From Sediminibacillus halophilus (lineage in GTDB: Bacteria; Bacillota; Bacilli; Bacillales; Amphibacillaceae), in the NCBI RefSeq assembly GCF_900103695.1, contig NZ_FNHF01000001.1, forward strand, positions 62,001-126,000: a DNA stretch of 64,000 bases. The letters are read 5' to 3'. The position numbers and the translations under genes were made by a program. The notes under the pieces are model-generated. The model made no database searches. It was not told the DNA's origin and was given only the letters and a program-made list of their open reading frames with translations. This document shows, piece by piece, positions 16,500-25,493 of the stretch (positions are counted from its first letter, which is position 1; each line of letters begins with the position of its first letter).

Positions 16500-17258
16500 T
16501 TAATCCTGTTGATTTAGTTGCTCGAATAACCGGCGCTGTTCGATTGCTTTATCAGGGACATCGGTAAAAATAGCGTCAACTTGTAGCTGATAACATTTCT
16601 TCATTGCCCCAATACGATTGATTGTATAGATGCGGAGTTTCATTTCTCTATCCCGACACTGTTCGACAACCTTACTGTTCAGCAAACGATATTTGATATG
16701 TAATGCTTTCGCACCAAGTCCTGCCGTATAATTGACCAGTCCGCTTATTCTCTGTGATGTTAACAGAGCAGTTGCGATTTTTCTATCGATTTGCTTAAAC
16801 CGTTCGATGCTTACGGGATTAAAGCTGGATATCGTCGTTCGATTGACGACTTTATATTTGCATAACAGGTCGTAAACTTTTTTCTCCATATTTTCATAGT
16901 CAATCACGTTATTCTTTAATTCGATATTTAATTGAAGCTGCTTTGACTGCGCCCAGATAAGGAATTCTTCCAGCGAAATAATCGGGGTATTTTCGTATTT
17001 TTCTGATAACCACGAGCCAGCATCTAGCTTTCGCAGCTGTTCAAATGTATAATCTTGGACAAAGCCAACGGCGTTAGTCGTTCTTCTGACCGACTCATCA
17101 TGAATCAGAACAGGGATGCCGTCCTTGGATAACTGGACATCTGTCTCGATGCCTTCCGCTCCCATTTCATAAGCGAGCTGAAAAGCAGGCATGGTGTTCT
17201 CCGGAGCCAGTTTACTAGCGCCGCGGTGAGCATACACTAGCGTTTTCAAACGTTTCAC
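16500..17258 (-). CDS. Glycerophosphodiester phosphodiesterase family protein
   Basis: 252 residues, TIM-barrel GDPD family. AHRGASKLAPENTMPAF gives the catalytic HRG and the EN(T) motif, and EGIETDVQLSKDGIPVLIHD provides the E-x-D metal ligands and the second histidine. It cleaves glycerophosphodiesters to glycerol-3-phosphate and an alcohol; no signal peptide is seen, so it is probably cytoplasmic. The start is GTG 17258 or, with better ribosome-binding-site spacing, TTG 17249. Followed by namA on the same strand with 21 bp between them. Confidence 0.9.
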   Translation of the reverse strand: MKRLKTLVYAHRGASKLAPENTMPAFQLAYEMGAEGIETDVQLSKDGIPVLIHDESVRRTTNAVGFVQDYTFEQLRKLDAGSWLSEKYENTPIISLEEFLIWAQSKQLQLNIELKNNVIDYENMEKKVYDLLCKYKVVNRTTISSFNPVSIERFKQIDRKIATALLTSQRISGLVNYTAGLGAKALHIKYRLLNSKVVEQCRDREMKLRIYTINRIGAMKKCYQLQVDAIFTDVPDKAIEQRRLFEQLNQQD

Positions 17259-17332
17259 CTCATCCTGTAAGTATGGTTAAATTGTGTGGGATTTCTGTTG
17301 AAAAGTCAATGTAAAGGGGAGGAATCAACCGC

Positions 17333-18961
17333 ATGCAAGAATGGCAGACGAAGGAGCAACTAACAGACTTGCTCTGTTCGCTGGTACGATATCCTAGTAT
17401 CAGCGGCAGTGAAGATGAGCTAGCTTTGGCGGAATATTTGTTTTACACCCTGCGGCAAAAGGAATACTTTAAAAACAACCCTGATTTATTGAGTCTGCAT
17501 CCTTTAAAGGATGGAAGACAGTTATTGACGGCTTTGGTAAAACAGCAGGAAGAAACCGATACGGTTATCCTGCTTAGTCATTTTGATGTCGTCGGTATTG
17601 ATGATTATGGGTCACTGAAAAATCTCGCTTTCCATCCTCAGGAATTGACAGCTGAATTGGTAAAACGCAAAGCAGAGCTTCCAGGACTTGTTCAGCAGGA
17701 TTTAGAAACAGCTGGAGAGTGGATATTCGGAAGGGGAACCATGGACATGAAATCCGGTTTAGCTGTCCATCTGTCTATGTTGGAAAAAGCCATCGCTGGT
17801 GAGTTTGATGGTAATATTCTTTTGCTCACGGTTCCGGATGAAGAAGTGAATTCGCTCGGAATGATCACTGCCTTGCCGGTTTTGAAAAGGTTGAGAGATG
17901 AACACGGACTTCGTTACCGGGCATGTCTGAATGGTGAGCCGATGTTCAGCAAGTATCCCGGTGATAAAAACTATTACATGTATACTGGTTCGATTGGCAA
18001 GGTTCTTCCTGGATTTTTATGTTATGGAAAAGAAACCCATGTCGGTGAACCGTTTGCCGGATTGAACGCCAATTTGATGATCAGTTTCTTATCAGAAGAG
18101 CTGGAGTTGAATGAATCTTTTGTTGAAAAGGTGGGAGAAGAAATTACCCCTCCTCCTGTCAGTCTGATGCAACGTGATTTAAAAGAAGAATATTCCGTTC
18201 AGACGCCCGTTTCAGCTGTTTCAATGTATAATGTGCATTATTTAAAGCAGTCGATTGAAACGATAAATGAAAAATTGTATAAAGCGGCCCGAAAGGCAGC
18301 TTCTGCGATTGAAAGTCATTACGATGAGAAAGTTGATAAATATTCTCGTATGGCTGCTGATTTTATCAAGCCGGAGTTCCATGTGAATGTGTTTCATTAT
18401 GAGGAGCTTTATAGTCTCGCTGTTGCTCAGTTTGGCAGAGAAGAAGTGGAAAGACGCCAAAATTTGTTGATTAAAAAAAGGGATTCAGGGGATAGAGATT
18501 TTTCTACTTTGTTGGTACAGGAGCTGGCCGCACTATGTAAAGATTATGCGCCGATGATCGTGTTATTCTATAGTCCTCCTTTTTATCCAGCTGTTACCTC
18601 TCATCATGATGATTACATAGCCAATACTGCGGAAACGGTTAGGGATTATGTCAGAAATAATTATGGAATTCCATTACAAACAGTGGAGTATTTTCCAGGC
18701 TTGTCTGATTTGAGCTATATCGGACCGGTAGCTTCAGACGGCAGTTTGTCACCTCTAACAGAAAATATGCCGCTTCAGAACAAAGGGTTCGTATTACCAG
18801 AGGATGTAATGGAACAGATTACAATGCCGATACTCAATGTAGGGCCACTCGGTAAGGATCCGCACCAGTGGACAGAACGCTTAGAACTGACTTACAGCTT
18901 TGGTTTCTTACCGGAAATTGTAAAGTTTACGATCGAGTCATTGCTACAAAGTAAAGAGTAA
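17333..18961 (+). CDS. M20 family peptidase, RocB-like (YqjN)
   Basis: 542 residues, zinc-dependent M20 amidohydrolase/peptidase fold. VILLSHFDVVGIDDYG holds the first metal histidine and catalytic aspartate; WIFGRGTMDMKSGLAVHLSM has the bridging aspartate (GTMDMK); TVPDEEVNSLGM has the catalytic glutamates. The long C-terminal region with SHHDDYIANT is typical of RocB-like proteins, which include B. subtilis YqjN. It probably hydrolyses an amide or peptide bond of an amino acid derivative; substrate unknown. GGGGAGG lies 10 bases before the ATG. A strong terminator follows. Confidence 0.85.
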   Translation: MQEWQTKEQLTDLLCSLVRYPSISGSEDELALAEYLFYTLRQKEYFKNNPDLLSLHPLKDGRQLLTALVKQQEETDTVILLSHFDVVGIDDYGSLKNLAFHPQELTAELVKRKAELPGLVQQDLETAGEWIFGRGTMDMKSGLAVHLSMLEKAIAGEFDGNILLLTVPDEEVNSLGMITALPVLKRLRDEHGLRYRACLNGEPMFSKYPGDKNYYMYTGSIGKVLPGFLCYGKETHVGEPFAGLNANLMISFLSEELELNESFVEKVGEEITPPPVSLMQRDLKEEYSVQTPVSAVSMYNVHYLKQSIETINEKLYKAARKAASAIESHYDEKVDKYSRMAADFIKPEFHVNVFHYEELYSLAVAQFGREEVERRQNLLIKKRDSGDRDFSTLLVQELAALCKDYAPMIVLFYSPPFYPAVTSHHDDYIANTAETVRDYVRNNYGIPLQTVEYFPGLSDLSYIGPVASDGSLSPLTENMPLQNKGFVLPEDVMEQITMPILNVGPLGKDPHQWTERLELTYSFGFLPEIVKFTIESLLQSKE

Positions 18962-18978
18962 GTAACGGAGATCTACTC

Positions 18979-19027
18979 AAAACCGAACGACGATTCGAAA
19001 TCAAAGTATTCGAACTCGTTCGGTTTT
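18979..19027 (+). terminator. Intrinsic terminator, CCGAACGA family copy A
   Basis: AAAACCGAACGA (18979-18990) pairs with TCGTTCGGTTTT (19016-19027), and inside it TTCGAA at 18994-18999 pairs with TTCGAA at 19009-19014. A T run follows. Nearly the same stem occurs at 63033-63080, and a related one at 21685-21734. Confidence 0.9.
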
Positions 19028-19151
19028 TTCAGTAGGATTTAGTGACGTTCTATTCTCTTTCGCTATTTTGCATAAAGGATGACTTTCCAAGGAAAAAAGC
19101 GTACAATGATTATAAAACTGAACAGTCATTCATTTTTGGAGGCGTTGTATT

Positions 19152-20114
19152 ATGGCTGAATCGAATATCTATCAGATAACTGTTCCGACTCCTTTTGCTG
19201 TCGGGGACGCTCATGTTTACTTGATTAAAGGGGACACATTGTCGTTGATCGATGCCGGGACAAAGACAAAACAGGCTTGGGAAGCATTATTGAACGGCTT
19301 GAAAAAGTTCGGTTATACACCGAATGATATTGAACAGCTTATTTTGACTCACCACCACCCCGACCATATCGGATTTACGGAAGAATTTCCCAGGTTAAAG
19401 GCCATATATGGGCATGCATTGAATGATGTTTGGCTAAAGCGTGAGGAAGCGTATTTCCAACGGTATGAACAGTTCTTTCATGATTTATACATAGAGTCGG
19501 GAGTTCCGGAATCTTATCAAGCATTTTTAAGAACACTTCGGTCACCTCTTCGTTTTGCGGGCAAAGGTGAGCTTTCTGAATACCTAACCGAGGGAGATCA
19601 CCTTCCTGGTCATGAGGAGTACCGAGTGGTTGAAACACCAGGTCATGCGCAAAGTCATATATCTTTTTATCAGGAAGCATCGGGCGCTTTTATTGGCGGG
19701 GATCATTTGCTTTCCCACATTTCATCAAATCCCTTATTGGAGCCTCCGACCGAACCAGGGATGGACCGTCCAAAACCAATGTTGCAATATCGCAGTGCTC
19801 TGATTCGTTGTAAAGAGCTTGGGATACATACTGTTTACCCGGGACATGGACCTATCTTCACGGAAGCAGAGTCATTAATTGATAAGCGGTTGAAGAAACA
19901 GGAACAACGAGCGGACCGGGTAAGAGAAATACTTGAAGATGGCAGTAAAACCGCATTTCAAATTTGTGAAAGGTTATTTCCCAATCAGATTGATAAAGAA
20001 TTTGGATTGACGATGTCTGAAACAATCGGCCAGCTGGATTATCTAGAGGATTGTCGGGAAGTTCAGCGGACAAAAGTAAACGGTATTTATAAGTTTTTAT
20101 TAAGAAGTGAGTGA
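19152..20114 (+). CDS. Metallo-beta-lactamase-fold hydrolase (YqjP-like)
   Basis: 320 residues. LTHHHPDHIGFTEE is the HxHxDH metal motif; further ligands are in GHAQSHISFY and GGDHLL, and the C-terminal HTH-like tail (FQICERLFPNQIDKEFGLT) is typical of the lactonase/thioesterase-like subgroup that contains YqjP. Reaction unknown; likely hydrolysis of an ester or thioester in the cytoplasm. GGAGGCG precedes the ATG. The next gene, an SDR, begins 5 bases after its stop, as yqjP and yqjQ do in B. subtilis. Confidence 0.85.
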   Translation: MAESNIYQITVPTPFAVGDAHVYLIKGDTLSLIDAGTKTKQAWEALLNGLKKFGYTPNDIEQLILTHHHPDHIGFTEEFPRLKAIYGHALNDVWLKREEAYFQRYEQFFHDLYIESGVPESYQAFLRTLRSPLRFAGKGELSEYLTEGDHLPGHEEYRVVETPGHAQSHISFYQEASGAFIGGDHLLSHISSNPLLEPPTEPGMDRPKPMLQYRSALIRCKELGIHTVYPGHGPIFTEAESLIDKRLKKQEQRADRVREILEDGSKTAFQICERLFPNQIDKEFGLTMSETIGQLDYLEDCREVQRTKVNGIYKFLLRSE

Positions 20115-20119
20115 TATGA

Positions 20120-20914
20120 GTGAATAACAGAATTACAGGAAAAAAGATTCTCATCACCGGAGCTTCAAGCGGTTTAGGTGAACAAATTGCCAGAAAGATA
20201 GCCGAACAAGGTGGGACACCGATTTTAATCGCACGGTCGGAAGTACGACTAAAGAGACTCGCTGAAGAGTTGGCGGAGATACTTGGCGGAGAAGTCCCTT
20301 TTTATATTGCGGATTTGACTGAAATTAATCAGTTGGATGAAGTGTTGGGAAAAATAGTATCCCGCCATCAGCCGATTCATGGATTGGTCAATAATGCCGG
20401 ATTTGGGGTTTTTGATTATTTAACCGACGCGAATTGGGAGGATATTGAAAATATGCTGCAGCTCAATGTGACAGCGTTGATTAAAACCGTCTATAACATA
20501 CTGCCGTACTTTTTGCGAAATAACGATGGCCATATTGTAAATATAGCATCCCAGGCAGGTAAACTAGCAACTCCTAAATCGTCCGTATATAGTGCGAGCA
20601 AGCATGCTGTTGTCGGATTCTCCAATGCGCTGCGACTGGAAGTGGAAGGGCGGGGGGTTTTTGTTACAACTGTTAATCCTGGCCCAATCGCCACTCGTTT
20701 TTTTGATTATGCCGATCCTTCCGGCAACTATCGTCAATCGATAGAAAGGTATATGCTGAAGGCGGATACGGTAGCAGAACAGATTGTGTCCAATCTGTTC
20801 AGGAAAAAACGGGAAATCAATTTACCGCGATGGATGGAAATCGGAAGCAAGCTCTATCAAGTTTCACCGGGCTTGATGGAGAAACTATTGAAGAATCAAT
20901 TTAACAAAAAATAG
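20120..20914 (+). CDS. Short-chain dehydrogenase/reductase (YqjQ-like)
   Basis: 264 residues from GTG 20120. Classical SDR: nucleotide-binding TGASSGLGEQIARKIAE, then NNAGFGVFD, catalytic serine in VNIASQAGKLA and the YSASKHAV (YxxxK) pair. An arginine in LIARSEVRLKRLAE after beta-2 suggests NADP(H) preference. It reduces or oxidises an unknown carbonyl or alcohol. Only five bases separate it from the MBL hydrolase gene; the two probably form an operon. Confidence 0.9.
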   Translation: MNNRITGKKILITGASSGLGEQIARKIAEQGGTPILIARSEVRLKRLAEELAEILGGEVPFYIADLTEINQLDEVLGKIVSRHQPIHGLVNNAGFGVFDYLTDANWEDIENMLQLNVTALIKTVYNILPYFLRNNDGHIVNIASQAGKLATPKSSVYSASKHAVVGFSNALRLEVEGRGVFVTTVNPGPIATRFFDYADPSGNYRQSIERYMLKADTVAEQIVSNLFRKKREINLPRWMEIGSKLYQVSPGLMEKLLKNQFNKK

Positions 20915-20984
20915 TTTGGCAAGAATGAATTGTTCAATGGGGATTGTTATAATGGAGATGTACATGTAAAGGAGGTGTGCGCCA

Positions 20985-21317
20985 ATGCATTTGACTATTA
21001 CAGAGGCTGCACTGAACCGATTGCAACAAGAGATGAAGGAAGATAAACAAGGATTTTTGCAAATTTATTATGATACAGAGGGCTGTTGTGGAGTGAATGG
21101 GGTACCTACGATCAGATGGCGTGGTTTTAAACATCCAGATGACCTGGAAGTAGAAAACGAGCATTTATCTGTCATCATCCATCCACAGCAGGCAACTTTT
21201 TTTGAAAAAGAAATGACGTTGGATTTTAATCAGCAAACATTTCGCTTAACCAGTCCACAAGGAATTTTGAACGGGTTTGTTTCGCCGGGGGAACTTAAAA
21301 AGGATGTGGCAGTCTAA
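20985..21317 (+). CDS. HesB/IscA-like protein (YqkB family)
   Basis: 110 residues with the HesB-like fold (MHLTITEAALNRLQQEM at the start, GILNGFVSPGELKKDV at the end). Cysteines are limited to EGCCGVNG; the C-terminal C-x-C of true A-type Fe-S carriers is missing, so Fe-S assembly is unproven. AAGGAGGTG precedes the ATG. The stop TAA overlaps the next ATG (TAATG), which indicates coupling to the yqkE-like gene. Confidence 0.75.
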   Translation: MHLTITEAALNRLQQEMKEDKQGFLQIYYDTEGCCGVNGVPTIRWRGFKHPDDLEVENEHLSVIIHPQQATFFEKEMTLDFNQQTFRLTSPQGILNGFVSPGELKKDVAV

Positions 21318-21544
21318 TGGGCCAGAAAAGATTGAATGATGATATCCATTCACTAAAGGACCGTTTGAATCCTGATTTAGTACAACAGTTATCATCTAAG
21401 AAAAAACAACTAAAAAGCGAGGAGAAAGCCAGACAAGAACAGGAAAAACAGAGAAAAATCAAGGAGCGTCAAAGAAAAGAGGCCAATAAAAGCTTTGAAG
21501 AACTGCTGAATGATAGTGAACTTGATTGGCATCAATTTAAATAA
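21317..21544 (+). CDS. yqkE: Small YqkE-like charged protein (DUF3886)
   Basis: 75 residues, very rich in Lys, Glu, Gln and Arg, and predicted to be a long charged helix (KKKQLKSEEKARQEQEKQRK). The C-terminal signature SFEELLNDSELDWHQFK identifies the YqkE/DUF3886 family, whose function is unknown. It overlaps the HesB-like gene by one base and is followed by the terminator shared with the convergent aldo/keto reductase, as yqkE and yqkF are arranged in B. subtilis relatives. Confidence 0.8.
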   Translation: MGQKRLNDDIHSLKDRLNPDLVQQLSSKKKQLKSEEKARQEQEKQRKIKERQRKEANKSFEELLNDSELDWHQFK

Positions 21545-21684
21545 CTGAGCGCTTTTTACGATCTTAAATCAAATAGAAATAGGATAATAAACAAGGTACG
21601 GGAAAAAGAAGGGTAGAAAGTTGTAAAAGTCTATCTGCTAGCATTCGACTATCAACGCCATGAGACAAACAACAAATGAACAAA

Positions 21685-21734
21685 AAAACCGAACGAGTCC
21701 GAAAGCTTTGTATCTCGGCTCATCGTTCGGTTTT
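21685..21734. terminator. Bidirectional terminator, CCGAACGA family copy B
   Basis: AAAACCGAACGA (21685-21696) pairs with TCGTTCGGTTTT (21723-21734); A and T runs lie outside the two arms. It separates yqkE (+) from the aldo/keto reductase (-). Confidence 0.85.
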
Positions 21735-21767
21735 TGCTTTTCCAGTAGCCTTATTATCATAACTTGC

Positions 21768-22688
21768 TTAGCGGTGCTGGGTATATTGTATCGGTTTGCT
21801 GATGGATTTCAACTGGTTAACATCTTCAGTTGTCAATGGTTCAGCGCTCTGAATAGACAGGTTGTCCTGAAGCTGACGGGAACTGCTTGCACCAAATACG
21901 GCTGACGCCACAGCAGGATGCTGCAAGACATACTGAAGCGCTAGTGCTGTTCTCGTTCTATCACTGCCGGTGTACGCTTTTAGACGCTCCGTAATTGTTT
22001 GGAGTTCTTCAAGGCTGTAATCAAGATATCCATCTTTCCCTTTCGATGCAACTTTTTCGTGTGCCTGGTCGCTTAGCATCCCTTTGGCCAGCGGGCCTCT
22101 TGCCAGCACGCTGATGTTATTTTCATGGAGAAGGTCGAGTATCTGTTCTTCAGGCCTGCGATCTAATAGACTGTATTGCATCATCACACTTACAATAGAA
22201 GATCTTTCAATATATTCCCTTATTACATTAGGGCGGATGGAAGATATTCCGTAATAACGGATGACACCTTCCTGTTTCAGTTCTTCGAATGCCTCGATTG
22301 TTTCATCAATGGGATCATCGATCGTTCCTCCGTGTAATTGATATAAATCGATATATTCGGTGCCCAGTCTTCGTAAACTTTCTTTTACTTCTGATTTAAT
22401 ATACTTTTTCGAAGGATCCCAGAACCAATCTCCATTCTGGTTGTTGAAGTGGTTTCCGACTTTTGTCGCAAGGATAACCCGATCCCTTTTTCCTTTTAAT
22501 GCTTTGCCGACGATTTCTTCATTTTTTCCCAGGTCATATAGGTCAGCTGTGTCTAAGTAATTAATCCCTGAATCCAGTGCTTCCTCTATGATATATTCAG
22601 CTTTCTTTTCGTCTGTTCCAAGGGACATACAGCCGAGTCCGACTTGAGACACAAAGAGGTCGGATTTGCCGATTTGCCGTTTATCCAT
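21768..22688 (-). CDS. yqkF: Aldo/keto reductase (YqkF-like)
   Basis: 306 residues from ATG 22688, which follows GGAGGAGATAGA; a longer in-frame form starting at 22766 lacks a ribosome binding site. AKR superfamily TIM barrel with the catalytic tetrad visible in NYLDTADLYDLGKNEEIVGK (Asp, Tyr), VILATKVG (Lys) and YQLHGG (His). NADPH-dependent reduction of carbonyl compounds; physiological substrate unknown. Position beside yqkE and nudF agrees with B. subtilis yqkF. Confidence 0.9.
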   Translation of the reverse strand: MDKRQIGKSDLFVSQVGLGCMSLGTDEKKAEYIIEEALDSGINYLDTADLYDLGKNEEIVGKALKGKRDRVILATKVGNHFNNQNGDWFWDPSKKYIKSEVKESLRRLGTEYIDLYQLHGGTIDDPIDETIEAFEELKQEGVIRYYGISSIRPNVIREYIERSSIVSVMMQYSLLDRRPEEQILDLLHENNISVLARGPLAKGMLSDQAHEKVASKGKDGYLDYSLEELQTITERLKAYTGSDRTRTALALQYVLQHPAVASAVFGASSSRQLQDNLSIQSAEPLTTEDVNQLKSISKPIQYTQHR

Positions 22689-22944
22689 TCTATCTCCTCC
22701 TGATTCTGTTTTGTTTCTATTGTAAGGAAACGGACATCTGAATGACAAATGAGAAGAATCTGACAAGGCATCTATGTTACACTATTTATGCTCTCAGGTG
22801 AATGTTGCTTGATAGTCTTTATACACAGAAAACAGTGACATAGAAAATTTGAGATAGTTCCGTTAAACATTTAAATTGCAGTTTATGTTTAAACACCAAT
22901 CTTTTTAGAAAACGGCTTTAAAATAAGGTCCTAGGAGGATATAC

Positions 22945-23490
22945 ATGGATAAATTTGAAGAACGTACTATAGCTTCTGAAACAATATTTAAGGGAAAAGT
23001 GGTCAAACTCCAGGTTGATGAAGTGTCATTGCCTGACGGAAAGACGTCGAAACGTGAAATCATCAAACATCCAGGAGCAGTAGCGGTTATTCCGGTGACA
23101 AAGGACAACAAAATCCTTTTTGTAGAGCAATACCGAAAGCCGCTGGAAAAGACACTGGTGGAAATTCCTGCCGGTAAACTGGAACCGGGTGAAAAGCCGG
23201 AAATCACTGCCAAAAGGGAATTAGAAGAAGAAACTGGTTATACGACCAATGAGCTGACTTTTCTTACCTCTTTTTATACTTCACCTGGTTTCGCCGATGA
23301 AATCATCCACCTTTACATTACCAAAGATCTCCGCCTGCTGGAGGAAGAGGTTGCAGGAGATGAGGATGAATTCGTCGATATACTGGAACTAAGTCTGGAG
23401 GAAGCAGAGCAGCTCGTCAAAGATCAACGGATACATGATGTGAAAACAGCTTATGCTGTATTGTATTTACGGCTTCTGGAGAGTAAGTGA
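22945..23490 (+). CDS. nudF: ADP-ribose pyrophosphatase (Nudix)
   Basis: 181 residues. The Nudix box spans about residues 73-95 (GKLEPGE then AKRELEEETGY), with the metal-binding REXXEE glutamates intact. It hydrolyses ADP-ribose to AMP and ribose-5-phosphate. The proline 15-16 residues after the box (TSFYTSPGFADE) is the ADP-ribose pyrophosphatase specificity mark. TAGGAGG lies before the ATG. The next gene (EndoQ-like) starts right after its stop. Confidence 0.93.
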   Translation: MDKFEERTIASETIFKGKVVKLQVDEVSLPDGKTSKREIIKHPGAVAVIPVTKDNKILFVEQYRKPLEKTLVEIPAGKLEPGEKPEITAKRELEEETGYTTNELTFLTSFYTSPGFADEIIHLYITKDLRLLEEEVAGDEDEFVDILELSLEEAEQLVKDQRIHDVKTAYAVLYLRLLESK

Positions 23491-23491
23491 A

Positions 23492-24658
23492 ATGGCGTTA
23501 TCCAGCTATTTTGCCGATTTACATATTCATATCGGCCGCGACATGAACCACAAGCCGGTAAAAACAACAGGGGCAAAGTCACTAACATTGTCAAACATTC
23601 TGGTGGAAGCGAGCAGACATAAAGGCATGGATCTAGTCGGTGTAATAGACAGTCATGTTCCAGCTGTACAATCGGAATTGAGGGAATTAATGGCCAACCA
23701 TGGTGCATGGCGTTTGGCAGATGGCGGAATCCAGTATGAACGCACCACCTTAATCCTCGGTTCAGAGGTGGAAGTATATGATTCGATGTGTCAAGGCCCG
23801 ATTCATGTGCTTTGCTTTTTGCCTGACTTGGAACGCATGCAACTGTTCACGAATTGGTTGAAAGAGCGAGTGACAAATATCCATCTTAGCTCCCAACGCT
23901 ATTACGGAACCGCTAAGCAGCTTCAGTACAAGGTGAAAGAACTTTCAGGACTTTTTATCCCGGCCCACGTCTTCACTCCGTTTAAAAGCTTATATGGAAA
24001 AGGAGTGAAACAGTCGCTGACAGAAGTATTGGATCCTGATTTGATAGATGGCATAGAACTCGGTTTGAGTGCAGATACGAAAATGGCTGATCAAATTGAT
24101 GAACTGCACTCGTATTCTTTCTTATCAAACTCCGACGCTCATTCGCTTGCCAAAATTGGCCGGGAGTATCAGAAAGTACGAATGGGGACCCCTTCTTTTC
24201 AAGAATTGGATCGGGCTTTGCATCAGGTGAATGGACGGAGCATAGAAGCCAATTATGGGATGAATCCACTGCTGGGTAAATATCATGAAACCGTTTGTTC
24301 GGATTGTTTCCATCCGGTTAAGGAAGGACAGGTTTGCAGAAATTGCGGTAGCGGCAAGTTGGTCAAAGGAGTAGCAGATAGAATCAGTGAGTTGGCTGAC
24401 GCCGCTACTTTTCCTTCGAGGCCACCCTACATTCATCAGGTCCCGCTGGAATATTTGCCGACCCTCGGTCCCAAATCGCTACATAAATTGCTGGACGCTT
24501 TCGGAACCGAAATGGATATCTTGCACCATACTAGCAAACAAGCACTAGAAAAAGTCGTTTCCAATAAACTGGCAGAAGCAATCATTGCCATGAGAGAAGG
24601 CAAACTAAAAGCTGTACCCGGCGGAGGAGGAAGATATGGTAGGATTAAGCTGCCTTAA
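23492..24658 (+). CDS. Endonuclease Q-like PHP nuclease (YqxK family)
   Basis: 388 residues from ATG 23492, with GGAGAG inside the nudF end; an in-frame earlier ATG at 23453 lies inside nudF. The N-terminal PHP metallo-domain shows DLHIHIGRD and SDAHS; a zinc ribbon follows (CSDCF ... CRNCGSG, about residues 268-290), and a helix-hairpin-helix-like tail ends in Gly-rich PGGGGRYG. The family contains archaeal and Bacillus endonuclease Q, which cleaves DNA 5' to deaminated bases; in B. subtilis it was named YqxK. Two genes of nucleotide surveillance (nudF and this one) appear in a single operon. Confidence 0.8.
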   Translation: MALSSYFADLHIHIGRDMNHKPVKTTGAKSLTLSNILVEASRHKGMDLVGVIDSHVPAVQSELRELMANHGAWRLADGGIQYERTTLILGSEVEVYDSMCQGPIHVLCFLPDLERMQLFTNWLKERVTNIHLSSQRYYGTAKQLQYKVKELSGLFIPAHVFTPFKSLYGKGVKQSLTEVLDPDLIDGIELGLSADTKMADQIDELHSYSFLSNSDAHSLAKIGREYQKVRMGTPSFQELDRALHQVNGRSIEANYGMNPLLGKYHETVCSDCFHPVKEGQVCRNCGSGKLVKGVADRISELADAATFPSRPPYIHQVPLEYLPTLGPKSLHKLLDAFGTEMDILHHTSKQALEKVVSNKLAEAIIAMREGKLKAVPGGGGRYGRIKLP

Positions 24659-24745
24659 CTGGGTCTATTTTTTGGTCTAATTATTCCTTATCCCTCATAG
24701 ATTTGAAGTATAACCAAAACTATCAATGAGATGATGGGGGATATT

Positions 24746-25384
24746 ATGTATAAAAACCGGAACCTGATCGCAAGCCATATAAGAGAGCACGCAGCCATTT
24801 ACTTTTTTATGCTCATCCTTTTTTTGATCGGCATCATTTTTGGCGCCATAATCGTTAACAGTATGAACTTTATTCAAAGGGAAGATTTATTTTTTTATCT
24901 CGACCGTTTCTTTGGCCAAATAATGGATGGCACCATAGCAGACAGTCAGGAGGTTTTCAAATCAAGTATTTTTTATCATTTAAAATACTTGCTATTGTTA
25001 TTCCTGTTAGGTTTGTCGATCATCGGGCTGCCTGTAATTTGGGTAATGCTGTTCGTAAAAGGACTGGTAGTCGGGTTTTCTGTTGGTTTTTTTGTCAATC
25101 AAATGGGCTGGAAAGGATTATTGTTTGCCGCTGCTTCTATTGCACCGCAAAATCTCTTGATTATCCCAGCGTACTTGATAGCCGGAAGCCTTGCTATGAT
25201 TTTTTCGCTCACTCTCTTACGTAAATTATTCACCCGGCGCTCGCAACAACCGATATTGCAGCCATTCGCAAAATACAGCATGTCATTCATGACGCTTTTG
25301 TTGTTTGTAGCCGTCGCTTCTTTGGTGGAATCCTTTGTATCGAAACCGGCTATGCAGGTGGTAATAGAATGGATTTATCAATAA
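24746..25384 (+). CDS. spoIIM: Stage II sporulation protein M
   Basis: 212 residues from ATG 24746 (GGGGG ribosome binding site); an in-frame ATG at 24731 overlaps that site. Five hydrophobic membrane segments, e.g. FFMLILFLIGIIFGAIIVNS. SpoIIM is the membrane scaffold of the SpoIIDMP peptidoglycan-degrading machine that drives engulfment of the forespore; in B. subtilis it is made under SigE in the mother cell. Order spoIIM-fur-yqzK-xerD agrees with B. subtilis. Confidence 0.93.
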   Translation: MYKNRNLIASHIREHAAIYFFMLILFLIGIIFGAIIVNSMNFIQREDLFFYLDRFFGQIMDGTIADSQEVFKSSIFYHLKYLLLLFLLGLSIIGLPVIWVMLFVKGLVVGFSVGFFVNQMGWKGLLFAAASIAPQNLLIIPAYLIAGSLAMIFSLTLLRKLFTRRSQQPILQPFAKYSMSFMTLLLFVAVASLVESFVSKPAMQVVIEWIYQ

Positions 25385-25395
25385 CTTTTATCAAA

Positions 25396-25433
25396 TTATA
25401 ATAAATATAAATAACAGATTATAATTATTATAA
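25396..25433 (+). promoter_or_regulatory. Two tandem PerR boxes upstream of fur
   Basis: TTATAATTATTATAA at 25419-25433 is a complete match to the Per box TTATAATnATTATAA. A second, TTATAATAAATATAA at 25396-25410, differs at one position. They are 8 bases apart and end one base before the -35 element. Confidence 0.8.
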
Positions 25434-25434
25434 T

Positions 25435-25463
25435 TTGACACTGGTTCCATGTCTGCTTATAAT
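25435..25463 (+). promoter_or_regulatory. Consensus SigA promoter of fur
   Basis: TTGACA at 25435-25440, TATAAT at 25458-25463, spacer exactly 17 bases. Confidence 0.9.
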
Positions 25464-25493
25464 AAAGTTGGTATTATGAGGGAGGGATGGGAC

